Assembly (NCBI GenBank): GCA_022749755.1
Contig: CM040441.1
Location: forward strand, 24,371,603-24,435,602
Length of the DNA: 64,000 nucleotides
Direction: 5' to 3'
Source of the DNA: Azadirachta indica
Taxonomy: Eukaryota; Streptophyta; Magnoliopsida; Sapindales; Meliaceae
Position numbers and translations under genes: made by a program. Of this stretch, positions 47,790 through 59,759 are shown in pieces. The notes beneath the pieces were generated by a model. That model searched no databases. It worked only from the letters and a program-made list of their open reading frames with translations, and was not told where the DNA came from. Positions within the stretch are counted from its first letter, which is position 1. Each line of letters starts with the position of its first letter.

Positions 47790-48939
47790 CAGATTCCGGA
47801 GGAGAATTTGATAATGGGCACTGCATGGACACTTCAAATTAACTTTAAAGATCTTCCCTTTTATATCTACAATCATAATAGATAATAGGCACCACAACCA
47901 CAATTCAAATTAACATTCAAGGTCTGGCCCTTATTCTCTACAATCAGAATTTCATCATACCCATCACCAGAATTTTCCTACAAAACAAAGAAAGACATGC
48001 AGTAAATAGCCATTCAATTTTCATTACTTTCATTGACAATTAAACACATGAAACAAAATAATACAAATGAAGCACCAATTTTACTCATGTCGGTCACTAT
48101 ATTGTTCTTATCATAGTGACTATCGTCAGTTTTTCTGCTCATCTATGCATTGGCACATTCTTCTACATAACCCAAAAGCTCTCTAATGCAATCCTCTATC
48201 TTCTTTAGACACTGCCATAGAACCATTGCCAAACAATTTCAACCATAAAAATATGATGACATTCAGAAACATTAAACCCAATAACTTTAAAGGAGTTTTT
48301 ATCCATCGAAAAAGCACTTAAAAGGATAAAAACGTGAAAACCTCAGTCGTATAAACCCAATAATGATGAACTTTTAAATCCGTAAATACAAACCAAGAAA
48401 CCTTGTATCCCACTGTCAAGTTTTACCCAAGATCATTGTGTTTTCTTTGACCCAAGAATTTTAATACATTTGATGCAAGAACTTTTATTGACTGACATGA
48501 TTATCAGACAACATAAAATCAAACTACAATTAAACTTCAAAAATCAGAAAACCAGAGCACATTATGTTACGCATTAAGGCAGGGAGTTCACAAAATCACT
48601 AGTCAATTAAAACAACTAGAACATAAAACAATGACAATAGCTTTTAAAACTGAAAATACAAACTGATCGAAACATTGAAATCTAAGAACCCAGTAATCTT
48701 TATCTAATTACATATTCAGCAAACAAAAAGATCGATCCTTGCAACATAAATTAAAGGAAGGAAGAATCTTGATAACTATACACCAACAACAAGAAGAAAA
48801 CCAAATCAAACCTCGAGAATAGGAAAACTCCTGGACCTCTGCACCGTGGATGATCGCATTTCCCCCTGAAAGTGGGCGGCCGTGGCGGCAATTTACTCGA
48901 ACCAATGTGATTTGAAGACGGAGTCCCAGGACACTGCAT
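47790..48939 (-). pseudogene. Three-exon VKCPCG family, minus-strand copy
   Basis: Exon 1 starts at ATG 48939 (MQCPGTPSSNHIGSSKLPPR, PPTFRGK), then a one-base shift puts the usual SSxVQRSKSF segment out of frame. Exon 2 follows TATGGCAG at about 48210 (CLKKIEDCIRELLGYVEECA, N, A, stop, MSRKTDDSHYDKNNIVTD). Exon 3 at about 47980-47795 appears twice in tandem, each partial: ENSGDGYDEILIVENKGQTL with NLNCGCGAYY, then GKIFKVNLKCPCSAHYQI. It is a pseudogene, with the GC-rich promoter module retained at 49085-49165. Confidence 0.6.
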
Positions 48940-49084
48940 CTCGTAGTTCAGCTGCTGAGAAATCCAACGGGTTTGTTTCTTAACCAACGACGAGCGGCGG
49001 AGGAGAAGTGGAATCTTGAAGAAAGAATGGGATTAGGAGACCAACCCAACTAAACTGCCGAAGAAATTTAGGTGGTCGGCTTTT

Positions 49085-49165
49085 GGTTTTTATAACGAAT
49101 TTAGTGATGGCGGCAAAATTGCGGGTCCTGCCCGGGTTTTAATGAATGCATACCCGGAACCAGAC
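49085..49165 (-). promoter_or_regulatory. Conserved upstream module of sub-group I
   Basis: On the minus strand: GGGTCTGGTTCCGGGTATGC, TTAAAACCCGGGCAGGACCC, GCAATTTTGCCGCCATCAC. It is equivalent to the module at 33795-33885. Confidence 0.45.
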
Positions 49166-49906
49166 CCGGATTTAAAAGTCATAAAAAGTTTAATTCCAAA
49201 ATTTTACTAAAGTATTAAATTAAGGGAAATTTGTAATAGTTACTACTGTTCACTCAGGATTTTAAAAAATGACCAACATATAAAGAAAATTATAAAAATG
49301 ACCACCTCTTAATTTTTCGGATAAAATTATCCCTGTCCCCATTTGCAACAAAAATTTCCAAATCAATTTGAGAACTACCGAAACCCTAATTTTTGTTTGT
49401 GTGCGAAAGTAATAACGTGAGCGAAAGTTCAATCGGCGATCATTAATCCGAAAGTTGATGACGGTGATAAAGGCTTAAAAATCCGATGACTTTCACGTTG
49501 ACGGCAGCAAATTTGGCCTAATATCCGTTCGCATTTCAATGACAGAGGCAATTTGGGTAACTGAGGTACGAGTTTCGAAAATTTTCTTTGTATTTAAAGT
49601 AGATTTATTGGCGATTTTAGATGAATTTGCATGAGTTAGTGATTTATTCATCAATTTGTTAGAAATTAATCCCAAAAGCTCGAACAATTGTATATCGTTG
49701 GCTATATAATTAATCGAGTTTCATTTTGATTATTGTGATATAAACTCTTTTAATTCTATTCATGATGTAATGAAAAATGAGTGTCAAATGCATGAGGATT
49801 GTGTGATGCTGATGGAAGTGGAGCTAAAGTTAGAGACCGTGGGTGAGCGATGGTTTCGATCACAAATGCATGTGCGAAAGTTTGGTAGTCGTGATTGAAA
49901 CTGTCG

Positions 49907-49992
49907 AAAGAACGTGATCGAAGCTAAGGAAATTACGTGATCGAAACTGTAGTTTCGATCACGTAATTTTCTCAGTTTCGATCACGTTCTTT
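49907..49992. repeat. 86-base nested hairpin of TTTCGATCACGT words
   Basis: The inner part, 49930-49969, is a perfect inverted repeat: AAATTACGTGATCGAAACT, GT, AGTTTCGATCACGTAATTT. Outer arms AAAGAACGTGATCGAAGCTA and its near-complement at 49971-49992 extend it. The same hairpin is at 59157-59242. Confidence 0.9.
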
Positions 49993-50100
49993 TGGTTTTC
50001 AATTATATGTTATTGATGAAATTTGTGTGATGTTGATGATTGAGGTTGATTATTAGTAGATTGTATTGGTGGAAGTTACAGATACGTAATCAAAATTGTG

Positions 50101-50139
50101 AAAATTATGTGATCGAAAGTATACATCTCACATAATTTT
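50101..50139. repeat. Inverted repeat, second hairpin in the MULE leader
   Basis: Arms AAAATTATGTGA (50101-50112) and TCACATAATTTT (50128-50139) pair perfectly; the loop carries GATCGAAA-type words. Confidence 0.8.
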
Positions 50140-50226
50140 CAATGTTTCGATCACGCTATATTTTTTTTATGGTTTTGATACAGGGTTTCAGTTTCAATTA
50201 GAAATAGGAGTGTTGATTAATTTTAG

Positions 50227-50299
50227 TTACACTTTCGATCACATAAAAAGTATAGTAAGTTTCGATTACGAAGTATTTTGAATGTGATCAAAAGTGTAA
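50227..50299. repeat. Inverted repeat, third hairpin in the MULE leader
   Basis: TTACACTTTCGATCACAT (50227-50244) pairs with ATGTGATCAAAAGTGTAA (50282-50299), one mismatch in 18. Confidence 0.8.
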
Positions 50300-50510
50300 T
50301 TTCGATTTTTCCAGAATCTTGTCAGTTGTTTATGATTTTCGTATACATTGGAGTTGTACTTTCGATCATGGTTTGTGTGATCGAAACATCAGTTTCGATT
50401 TTTCCAGTTTGCAGTTTTTCTTTTCTGTATTCTAACTGTAGTTTATATTTGCATTATTTGTATATGTTTTTTCACTAACATATGTAGTTTTTTTTGTGGT
50501 TCAGGTAAAA

Positions 50511-52951
50511 ATGGTTGTTACCGTGAAAAGAGAGTTGAAGATCCAGAAGGCCAAACATTTTCCGGCTGTTGTAACCTCATTGTCAAAGGAACGGGTCTTA
50601 AAGATAGTATAAAAGAAGCTGACCTCAACACAATAAGAGTTGTTTAGGCAGACATGTTTTGGCCATTTGTTGGACATAGAAGACGTCCAATTTTTAGGCA
50701 ACCTTGTGCATAATATGCTACTTCACGAGGTGGTTACGGAGGGAGCAGAGATGGAGATGTGGTTTCTAGTGAGGGGCAATACCATACGTTTCTCACACAT
50801 TGAGTTCGGCTTGATAACGGGGTTGATTTTAGGGGCATATCCAAGTAATGCAGATAGGTCTACAAGGTTGAGGGACTTGTACTTTGGTGGGGAAGTCAAC
50901 ATGGAACTAAAGGATATGGAAAAAGCATACAACGCAATAGACTTTAAACTGATAGATGACATGGACGCAGTGAAGTTGTCATTGTATATGTTGATGGACT
51001 TGTTTCTACTTGGCCGGTGCCAACGATATCACACCGATATGTGGATACTGCAGATGGTTGATGACTTAGAGCAGTTTAATCGATTTCCCTAGGGGTTTGT
51101 TGTATGGACATACACCTTCCGTTCATTGAGTAAGACGATGAGTCGACAGTTGGCCACATACAAGGTTAAACAATCTCAGAAGCTAAAGAAAGGACTGAAG
51201 CACGTCAATCGATACAACCTTTGCGGGTTTCCTTACGCATTCCAAGTACTTGGGTGTTCACTTAAATATTTAAGTGTGTTATATTTTAATTTAACTGTAC
51301 ATTATCGTGTTACTAAAATGAAACTTTATTTGCATGTAGATTTGGATGTACGAGACTATCTCCATTGCTGGGTCTGAGTTAGGGGCACGCACCAATTCTC
51401 GCCTTCCTCGTATATCGAGATGGGTCGTGGCAAGAAAGAAAGTCCGCGACGAGGACCTAAAGTCGTACATTTTCAATGATAACTCGGTACAATTTAATAA
51501 TATATTTTCTTTCATATTTCCCAGTTTTTTGTGAACTTTGATATGTTGTATTTTGTAATAAAATTTGCTATCCTGATAATGACCAGCCCCCGTCCATCAT
51601 CCGTACAATGGAAGTCTCATTGACAGAGCGTTTTTTGCCGTATGATCAGGCTTTACATTTCGATGCTGCATATGGCGGTGAATATGCCGGCACTGTTCTC
51701 CCTGAACATGTGGACGGTAATGAGTTGACCTTATCGCCAAGGACACCACCGATAAGCCTAAAATACTAAGTACTTAATTTATAATTTTTTGGGTTAAACT
51801 TTCTACTAACATTTATATACTAGACTATTTTCTTAGGGAGAGGCGACGAGCAATGAGGATTCATCACCCTCCATTCCTCCAAGTCTAAGGAAAATTAGAA
51901 GAAAGGTGAATTTTGTTGAAAGTTTAGTTTCAACAAGTGAAAAAATCATCAATTTTATATGACTATTAACATAATTTCTTAACAATCTCAACTTTGTTTT
52001 GGCAACGAGCCCGTCCCTCTGTTGTGTCCAAGGAGGTTCCTCAGCATAATGACCCTGAAGAGTCTCTAGTAGGGCACAATACATTTCCCGACATGTCACA
52101 CCTAAACCCCAACGTACGTACACCGACTGCCGTTGTCCCAGAATAATCTAATCGCCTATTGGTTGTTGAACAGAAGGTTCGAAATCTACGTGTTGATATC
52201 CAAGCCTATTCAAAAAAGCAAGAAGTATGTGGTGTCGGCAGGAGGAAATACTACGGCGTGAGGATAAGACATTGATAGTGTTAGTCAGAGAATTGAGTAG
52301 TCAAACTGCATCTGAGCCGCCACAAGATCCTCAGGTGTGATTTTTGGTTGATTTGTTGGGTTATTTATAACAATGTAGACGCTATATATTGGATATTATC
52401 GAAACAGATTATTGTAGTTGTCACGTTTTTCCATTGAGTTTTATTTAATTGCTTTTGTGTTGTTAATAATGTTCATGACATGAGAAATTGCATGTATATA
52501 TATTTCTATGGTTACAGGTTTCATCACGTAGGTGAGGATAGTGTGCGCATTGTCGATGCGCCTAGAGATGTTAAAGTCTGTTGCTCGCTTCCTCAACCTC
52601 AGCTACCTGCACAAAACAATACGAGTCGATACGGTCGGGAGTATAAGAGAGTCGTAGGCCAGCGGACCCCATCTATAAACCCATTCAAACGACAGCGCAA
52701 ATCTCGAACTCAGGCGGTGCTGAGGGGATGGCCACAATACTCTCCAAAGTATGCTATAGATCCGACTTGTTCAGTTCCAGCAGACTTATATGCAAAGTTT
52801 CTAAAGTGGATGGCTACTCCAAAGGTAATCATTGAGACTCGCACTATTACAATAAATGCCGCATGGCTCAGGCTAGTGGCGGATAAGAGACAGTGGCTTG
52901 AGGATACTGTATGTTCCAATATCTATCATTTATTCATTTAATTTTGATTTT
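50511..52951 (+). pseudogene. DUF1985/Ulp1-like gene of a MULE, left-contig copy, cut by the gap
   Basis: The gene starts MVVTVKRELKIQKAKHFPAV and has two TAA codons before the DUF1985 domain (LFRQTCFGHLLDIEDVQFLG, MWFLVRGNTIRFSHIEFGLI, TGLILG). A TAG at 51090-51092 falls in FNRFP-stop-GFVVWTYTFRSLSK, where Trp is expected. Next exons: IWMYETISIAGSELGARTNS RL (51339 on), a coiled-coil-like exon with a one-base deletion near 52225 relative to the other copy, and DPTCSVPADLYAKFLKWMAT ... ITINAAWLRLVADKRQWLED (52530-52909). The protease part is lost in the gap. Confidence 0.75.
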
Positions 52952-53051
52952 NNNNNNNNNNNNNNNNNNNNNNNNNNNNNNNNNNNNNNNNNNNNNNNNN
53001 NNNNNNNNNNNNNNNNNNNNNNNNNNNNNNNNNNNNNNNNNNNNNNNNNNN
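52952..53051. other. Assembly gap, 100 N
   Basis: Exactly 100 N, the usual placeholder for a gap of unknown size. It lies precisely between the two copies of the 9147-base segment. Confidence 1.
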
Positions 53052-53083
53052 AAATTATTTAAAATATTGTACCAGACAACTAC

Positions 53084-55282
53084 TCAGTTAGTTAAGAACT
53101 TAGAATCCTTTGCAAGAATGTATTGAGGTCTTGTGGTTATCGTCCTAACTATTTCCACCGGTGCAGAGCTCACCTTGAAATTGATTTCTGAACTCTGAGA
53201 AGGAGCTGCCAAAAATGATAAAAATAACATTTCAGTGAAGGGAAAAATATTATCTTTCCCATTTGAGCAAGGAAAAGAAACTGTTTTCCATCCCAGACAC
53301 ACCTTAAGCTATTATCCGTATGTTTTGAAGATACCGCAATGTTAGATGAAAAGTAACTATAAGTAAACAATAAAACATTGATATTAGGTAGATGAAACAA
53401 ACATTTTCCTGTTATGAGTTCTTGGCTTGTGATTAGCAAAGTATCTTGCCAAGCCCGAAGGAAACCATCTGTCGTCTCATCTATCCTATTGATTTCCTCC
53501 TGTCTTTCTCCTAAGGATTTCATAGCAACCTTATCAACAAAAACATATTCATCTGAAAGAATGGATATGAATTCCTTTATGCTGACAATAATATTTTGGA
53601 CACATGAAAAGTGGTTGAACTTTAATATGGCAGTCAGATTATTTCAATATTCTTTCACTAAAAAAGTCAAAATTGATATTAGAAAAAATGTTGGATATTA
53701 GAAAACATGCTGTGTTGGCTCACCTCAATGCTTACGATCTGTCCACGCTGAGACTTAAGCCCTGCAACCTGTGAAGTTGGAAAATAATCATCCCTGAACT
53801 GTATAGAAGAATTGATGCCAGGGTGGAATCCAGCATAAGGAGTTAGCCTTTTTTGTTGTTTTCTGAACATAAGACCGTACAACTGTGAGTCCGGCATATT
53901 TATTTATATTATTTCCTATATCCTTCCGCCAAATAGAAGCTTCTGCAATAATTTCAATATGTGCAGAAAGAAAGCTGGTAACATCTCTGCACAAAAAGTG
54001 CATTTATGTCATATGCATGCACGTATAAGAAAAAGCATTAGTTTAATTATTCAAATTAAACCAATTTATATGAGAATTTGAATAAAACATACAAATTGTA
54101 ACTGAAAGCGAATCCATCAGGACATGACATTTGAACCTTGACCAAATCTAATTTAGCCTCATTGAACAGAAACTATCATTCTGACAGATTTACATGAACA
54201 TAATGACATGTTTGGTAATCAACAGTTTTCATGATCAATACTCCATGAAGTATAAAATGTACTAATTTCTTTTTTCTACTCTGAGGAAAAAGCATTATAT
54301 AATGAACTGGCAGTACATGTGCATACCTTAACCACACCAGCATCATCTTGACGACCCCAGCCAACAGCAGAGCCTGCTCAATCATAACAGTGCAAGCATT
54401 TGACATATGCAAACTCACTCAAAAGGTACATAATAGCATATACAACAAAGACTAAATGCTAAAGAACTGCCCTACCTATATAAAATTGGGCTTTAATGAT
54501 GTACTGCTTGTTTTCAAATATACATACTGATGCTAAAATCCTGCTATCAGAACCATTCTCTGGAGGGCTTTACACCATCTGACAGAAAATATCAAAGAAA
54601 TTTTACCTTAATAAGATGTACAGATGGTATCTAAAAGAGAATAAGCAAATGAAACCAGCAAAAGAAGGGAAGAAGCAGTGTTGAAGGAATTATCACCCTC
54701 AACTCTTCTTAAGAATACAAAATGTATACTAGATATACTAGATATACTAGATATACTAGATATTAAGGTGACGAAAAAGACCACTTTTTTCCCTTTGACT
54801 AACTTCAATTCTAGTTAAAAGTGAAATATCACAGGAACTAAGATACCATGAAAAGGTTTACTCCCATAATATAAGGTTGAATGCTAGGGCAAAGTAAAGG
54901 ATGCTTCATTCTTTCTGACCAGTTACACTGATAATAATTAGAAATAAATCAAAAATTGGAAAGCATCTAAAATATATATAGCAAGTCTAAACAGTGTAGC
55001 ATAAAAAGCGGAAAATGAGTATGAGCACATTCAGTATATTAGGTATAGAAGCCTAAAACGCTACCCCTGCAACGAATAGTTGGTGTGCAACAGTAGAAAT
55101 ATGCAGAAGAGCTGGATGAAACAATAAACAGCCGTTTGTGCCACTCAACATATGTGGACAATACACTGACAAAGACCTGAGCATTACCTGGAACTGCACC
55201 AAGATCCACATGTAAAACAGAGTAAGCTTAAGCTTCATTCATGCCCATGACTACAAGCACATCAACATCTGTGTCAAAGATG
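53084..55282 (-). pseudogene. At1g18270-like pseudogene, right-contig copy (dehydrogenase and DUF1537 part)
   Basis: Contains the same exon remnants as 43.84-46.03 kb: VDVLVVMGMNEA to INFKVSSAPVEIVRTITTRP. The GGITSSD and aldolase exons are absent because the contig begins at 53052. It carries the same damage as the left copy, so it is not an independent gene. Confidence 0.75.
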
Positions 55283-57037
55283 AGTACGTTCTTGCTCTGT
55301 GAATAATTTCTTTTTTTTTTTTTGAGTACTTAGACTGCATGTATTTCAACAAAAGTATTAGCAGTAAAGGAATCCTACAAAATGGTTTTCTTTTCCTCTC
55401 TCTCTCTCTCTCTGCCGATCTAAATATAAGCTTTCATTCCATTTTGATTCTTTGGAATAAAATACTAGAGCCCAAATGGTAGTCGGAAATGAACATCAAA
55501 TAAGTATTGCACAGCAAATTTAGAAATTAAACAAAAAGGTGTTGCCGTAAGGGAAAACCATCATCTCATAGCGGTAACTAGCACGTCAAAGTTTTTTAAG
55601 AATGTTCTGAAACGCATAATGGGGTAATGTTCTGATTTCAGGCTGCATCATGCTTGTCCTAAATTGCAGACTGACAATGTATGACTGAAAGTCTTAAACA
55701 CTAGAAACCTCAGGCCTTCAGTGTGAAGTTCACATAAGCATCCTGTTGAGGAACGAAAATGCAAATCTACAGTTAATGCAAGTAATAACATTGTATTGGA
55801 GCCTGGCCGCCCTGGTCACCATCTCCTAGCTCAGCTAACAATACTTGATTCGATGGTGTGATACAATGCAGAGATAAGCATCAAAGCTGAGAATAGTCAC
55901 TGCAACAATGATTGACTGACATGAGCAACATTGATTCTTCATTGGTACCTTTGATGATTTTGTTTTATGATTAATTGCTTCTTCGTTCCCACATCAATTG
56001 TATTCTTTTATGGTTTTGTTTACCTTTTGATGATACCTTCTTAAGCTATTCGTTCATTCTCACCTAGATGGTCCTAATACCATTCGTTCCACGATATATT
56101 AAGAATGAAACTAAAGCATATACGACGAGCACGAAGTCACGGACCCTTCTACTTGAAGGAATTATACATATTTTATCTCTTAGATAGGCAAACAGACAAT
56201 GATTGAGTGATTTGATACTTCTAGTTTTACTAAACTTGCTCTGAAGTTCTCCTAACAGAGTTGTGATTCCAAAATAATTTACAACATATAAATAATAAAT
56301 CTACTCCGCCCATTTCATTACATTTGTTGGCAGAAAATTTTCAGCAAAACTTAACTTGTCAGAAAATTCAAACCATTCAGTAAAAAATGTCATGTGGCAA
56401 GGCAAGGACTAGAGCAGCAAATGCTCTGCTCCTTTGTGTCAAATTGAGGTTCATATAAACATCTTTTGAAGAACAATTAGAAAATGTAATGCATATCTCT
56501 CTTCATTTTCTATTGTTTTCAAACATGAAAAAAAACAACTTGCATATTTCAGCACTATGCAATTAGAAACACAGAGATCAACAATGCATTCTGAAATCCT
56601 GTGTTATCCACTCTCAAATGATTTCAGATTTGAATTTCTTCACGGGCTAAATAAGTCGCTAGAATGTCATAAACAATGCACAATATTATTTCTTCACCAC
56701 AGAGAATTCATATTCAGCAACAATTTGTACAGAGCTGAACTATATTATCTAGAAGTGGCTTAAGAGGAATCCTATAAAATTGATTACTATTGTATTGTAA
56801 AAAGTCATCATCAAAAAGTAAAAAAGAATCCTATCAAACTGACTACTGCTGTATCCTAGGAAGTCGTCATCATCGAGAAGTAAAGGAAAATAGATCTCTA
56901 AGGAAGAAAGAAATGCAGTTGGTGTGAGAAAAGCAAGTCAACTGTACTAAAATCTAGCAAATTATAAGTGCTCCATTAATGCTCGTTGTGACCATTCTAG
57001 GGCCAATAAACCATTATTTCTATACAATCTTGTAGTA

Positions 57038-58188
57038 GCAGATTCCGGAGGAGAATTTGATAATGGGCACTGCATGGACACTTCAAATTAACTTTAAAGA
57101 TCTTCCCTTTTATATCTACAATCATAATAGATAATAGGCACCACAACCACAATTCAAATTAACATTCAAGGTCTGGCCCTTATTCTCTACAATCAGAATT
57201 TCATCATACCCATCACCAGAATTTTCCTACAAAACAAAGAAAGACATGCAGTAAATAGCCATTCAATTTTCATTACTTTCATTGACAATTAAACACATGA
57301 AACAAAATAATACAAATGAAGCACCAATTTTACTCATGTCGGTCACTATATTGTTCTTATCATAGTGACTATCGTCAGTTTTTCTGCTCATCTATGCATT
57401 GGCACATTCTTCTACATAACCCAAAAGCTCTCTAATGCAATCCTCTATCTTCTTTAGACACTGCCATAGAACCATTGCCAAACAATTTCAACCATAAAAA
57501 TATGATGACATTCAGAAACATTAAACCCAATAACTTTAAAGGAGTTTTTATCCATCGAAAAAGCACTTAAAAGGATAAAAACGTGAAAACCTCAGTCGTA
57601 TAAACCCAATAATGATGAACTTTTAAATCCGTAAATACAAACCAAGAAACCTTGTATCCCACTGTCAAGTTTTACCCAAGATCATTGTGTTTTCTTTGAC
57701 CCAAGAATTTTAATACATTTGATGCAAGAACTTTTATTGACTGACATGATTATCAGACAACATAAAATCAAACTACAATTAAACTTCAAAAATCAGAAAA
57801 CCAGAGCACATTATGTTACGCATTAAGGCAGGGAGTTCACAAAATCACTAGTCAATTAAAACAACTAGAACATAAAACAATGACAAGAGCTTTTAAAACT
57901 GAAAATACAAACTGATCGAAACATTGAAATCTAAGAACCCAGTAATCTTTATCTAATTACATATTCAGCAAACAAAAAGATCGATCCTTGCAACATAAAT
58001 TAAAGGAAGGAAGAATCTTGATAACTATACACCAACAACAAGAAGAAAACCAAATCAAACCTCGAGAATAGGAAAACTCCTGGACCTCTGCACCGTGGAT
58101 GATCGCATTTCCCCCTGAAAGTGGGCGGCCGTGGCGGCAATTTACTCGAACCAATGTGATTTGAAGACGGAGTCCCAGGACACTGCAT
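57038..58188 (-). pseudogene. Three-exon VKCPCG family, right-contig copy of 47790-48939
   Basis: Exon 1 (MQCPGTPSS, KLPPRPPTFRGK), exon 2 (CIRELLGYVEECANA, stop) and the doubled exon 3 are the same as in the left copy, with a T-to-G change at about 57885 and an extra G near 58347 in the upstream module. Probably the same locus. Confidence 0.55.
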
Positions 58189-58474
58189 CTCGTAGTTCAG
58201 CTGCTGAGAAATCCAACGGGTTTGTTTCTTAACCAACGACGAGCGGCGGAGGAGAAGTGGAATCTTGAAGAAAGAATGGGATTAGGAGACCAACCCAACT
58301 AAACTGCCGAAGAAATTTAGGTGGTCGGCTTTTGGTTTTTATAACGGAATTTAGTGATGGCGGCAAAATTGCGGGTCCTGCCCGGGTTTTAATGAATGCA
58401 TACCCGGAACCAGACCCGGATTTAAAAGTCATAAAAAGTTTAATTCCAAAATTTTACTAAAGTATTAAATTAAG

Positions 58475-59759
58475 GGAAATTTGTAATAGTTACTACTGTT
58501 CACTCAGGATTTTAAAAAATGACCAACATATAAAGAAAATTATAAAAATGACCACCTCTTAATTTTTCGGATAAAATTATCCCTGTCCCCATTTGCAACA
58601 AAAATTTCCAAATCAATTTGAGAACTACCGAAACCCTAATTTTTGTTTGTGCGCGAAAGTAATAACGTGAGCGAAAGTTCAATCGGCGATCATTAATCCG
58701 AAAGTTGATGACGGTGATAAAGGCTTAAAAATCCGATGACTTTCACGTTGACGGCAGCAAATTTGGCCTAATATCCGTTCGCATTTCAATGACAGAGGCA
58801 ATTTGGGTAACTGAGGTACGAGTTTCGAAAATTTTCTTTGTATTTAAAGTAGATTTATTGGCGATTTTAGATGAATTTGCATGAGTTAGTGATTTATTCA
58901 TCAATTTGTTAGAAATTAATCCCAAAAGCTCGAACAATTGTATATCGTTGGCTATATAATTAATCGAGTTTCATTTTGATTATTGTGATATAAACTCTTT
59001 TAATTCTATTCATGATGTAATGAAAAATGAGTGTCAAATGCATGAGGATTGTGTGATGCTGATGGAAGTGGAGCTAAAGTTAGAGACCGTGGGTGAGCGA
59101 TGGTTTCGATCACAAATGCATGTGCGAAAGTTTGGTAGTCGTGATTGAAACTGTCGAAAGAACGTGATCGAAGCTAAGGAAATTACGTGATCGAAACTGT
59201 AGTTTCGATCACGTAATTTTCTCAGTTTCGATCACGTTCTTTTGGTTTTCAATTATATGTTATTGATGAAATTTGTGTGATGTTGATGATTGAGGTTGAT
59301 TATTAGTAGATTGTATTGGTGGAAGTTACAGATACGTAATCAAAATTGTGAAAATTATGTGATCGAAAGTATACATCTCACATAATTTTCAATGTTTCGA
59401 TCACGTTATATTTTTTTTATGGTTTTGATACAGGGTTTCAGTTTCAATTAGAAATAGGAGTGTTGATTAATTTTAGTTACACTTTCGATCACATAAAAAG
59501 TATAGTAAGTTTCGATTACGAAGTATTTTGAATGTGATCAAAAGTGTAATTTCGATTTTTCCAGAATCTTGTCAGTTGTTTATGATTTTCGTATACATTG
59601 GAGTTGTACTTTCGATCATGGTTTGTGTGATCGAAACATCAGTTTCGATTTTTCCAGTTTGCAGTTTTTCTTTTCTGTATTCTAACTGTAGTTTATATTT
59701 GCATTATTTGTATATGTTTTTTCACTAACATATGTAGTTTTTTTGTGGTTCAGGTAAAA
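58475..59759. mobile_element. Left end and leader of the MULE, right-contig copy
   Basis: Same as 49225-50510: GGGAAATTTGTAATAG, AAAATGACCA twice, and hairpins at 59157-59242, 59351-59389 and 59477-59549. It belongs to the element whose genes run to the right edge. Confidence 0.5.

Larger units (their letters stand above)
49225..50510. mobile_element. Left end and leader of the MULE, left-contig copy
   Basis: Sequence style changes at about 49225: GGGAAATTTGTAATAG, then twice AAAATGACCA, as in terminal regions of Mutator-like elements. The other end lies outside the window, so neither the inverted repeat nor a 9-base target duplication can be checked. The leader is rich in TTTCGATC hairpins (49907-50299). 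A CAGGTAAAA at 50502 precedes the protein start. Confidence 0.5.
43805..52951. repeat. 9147-base segment, left copy (ends at the sequence gap)
   Basis: This is nearly identical to 53052-62198. By eye I find only scattered single-base and 1-2 base differences, for example T/C at 44190 and 53437, a CT-repeat length change near 46150, one extra G near 49106, and a cluster in the last 1.5 kb. The copy ends at the first N. Confidence 0.95.

Noticed and set aside
49907..50420. CRISPR-like array
   Set aside because: The words are inverted and irregularly spaced, the sequence is plant nuclear DNA, and there are no unique spacers of even length.
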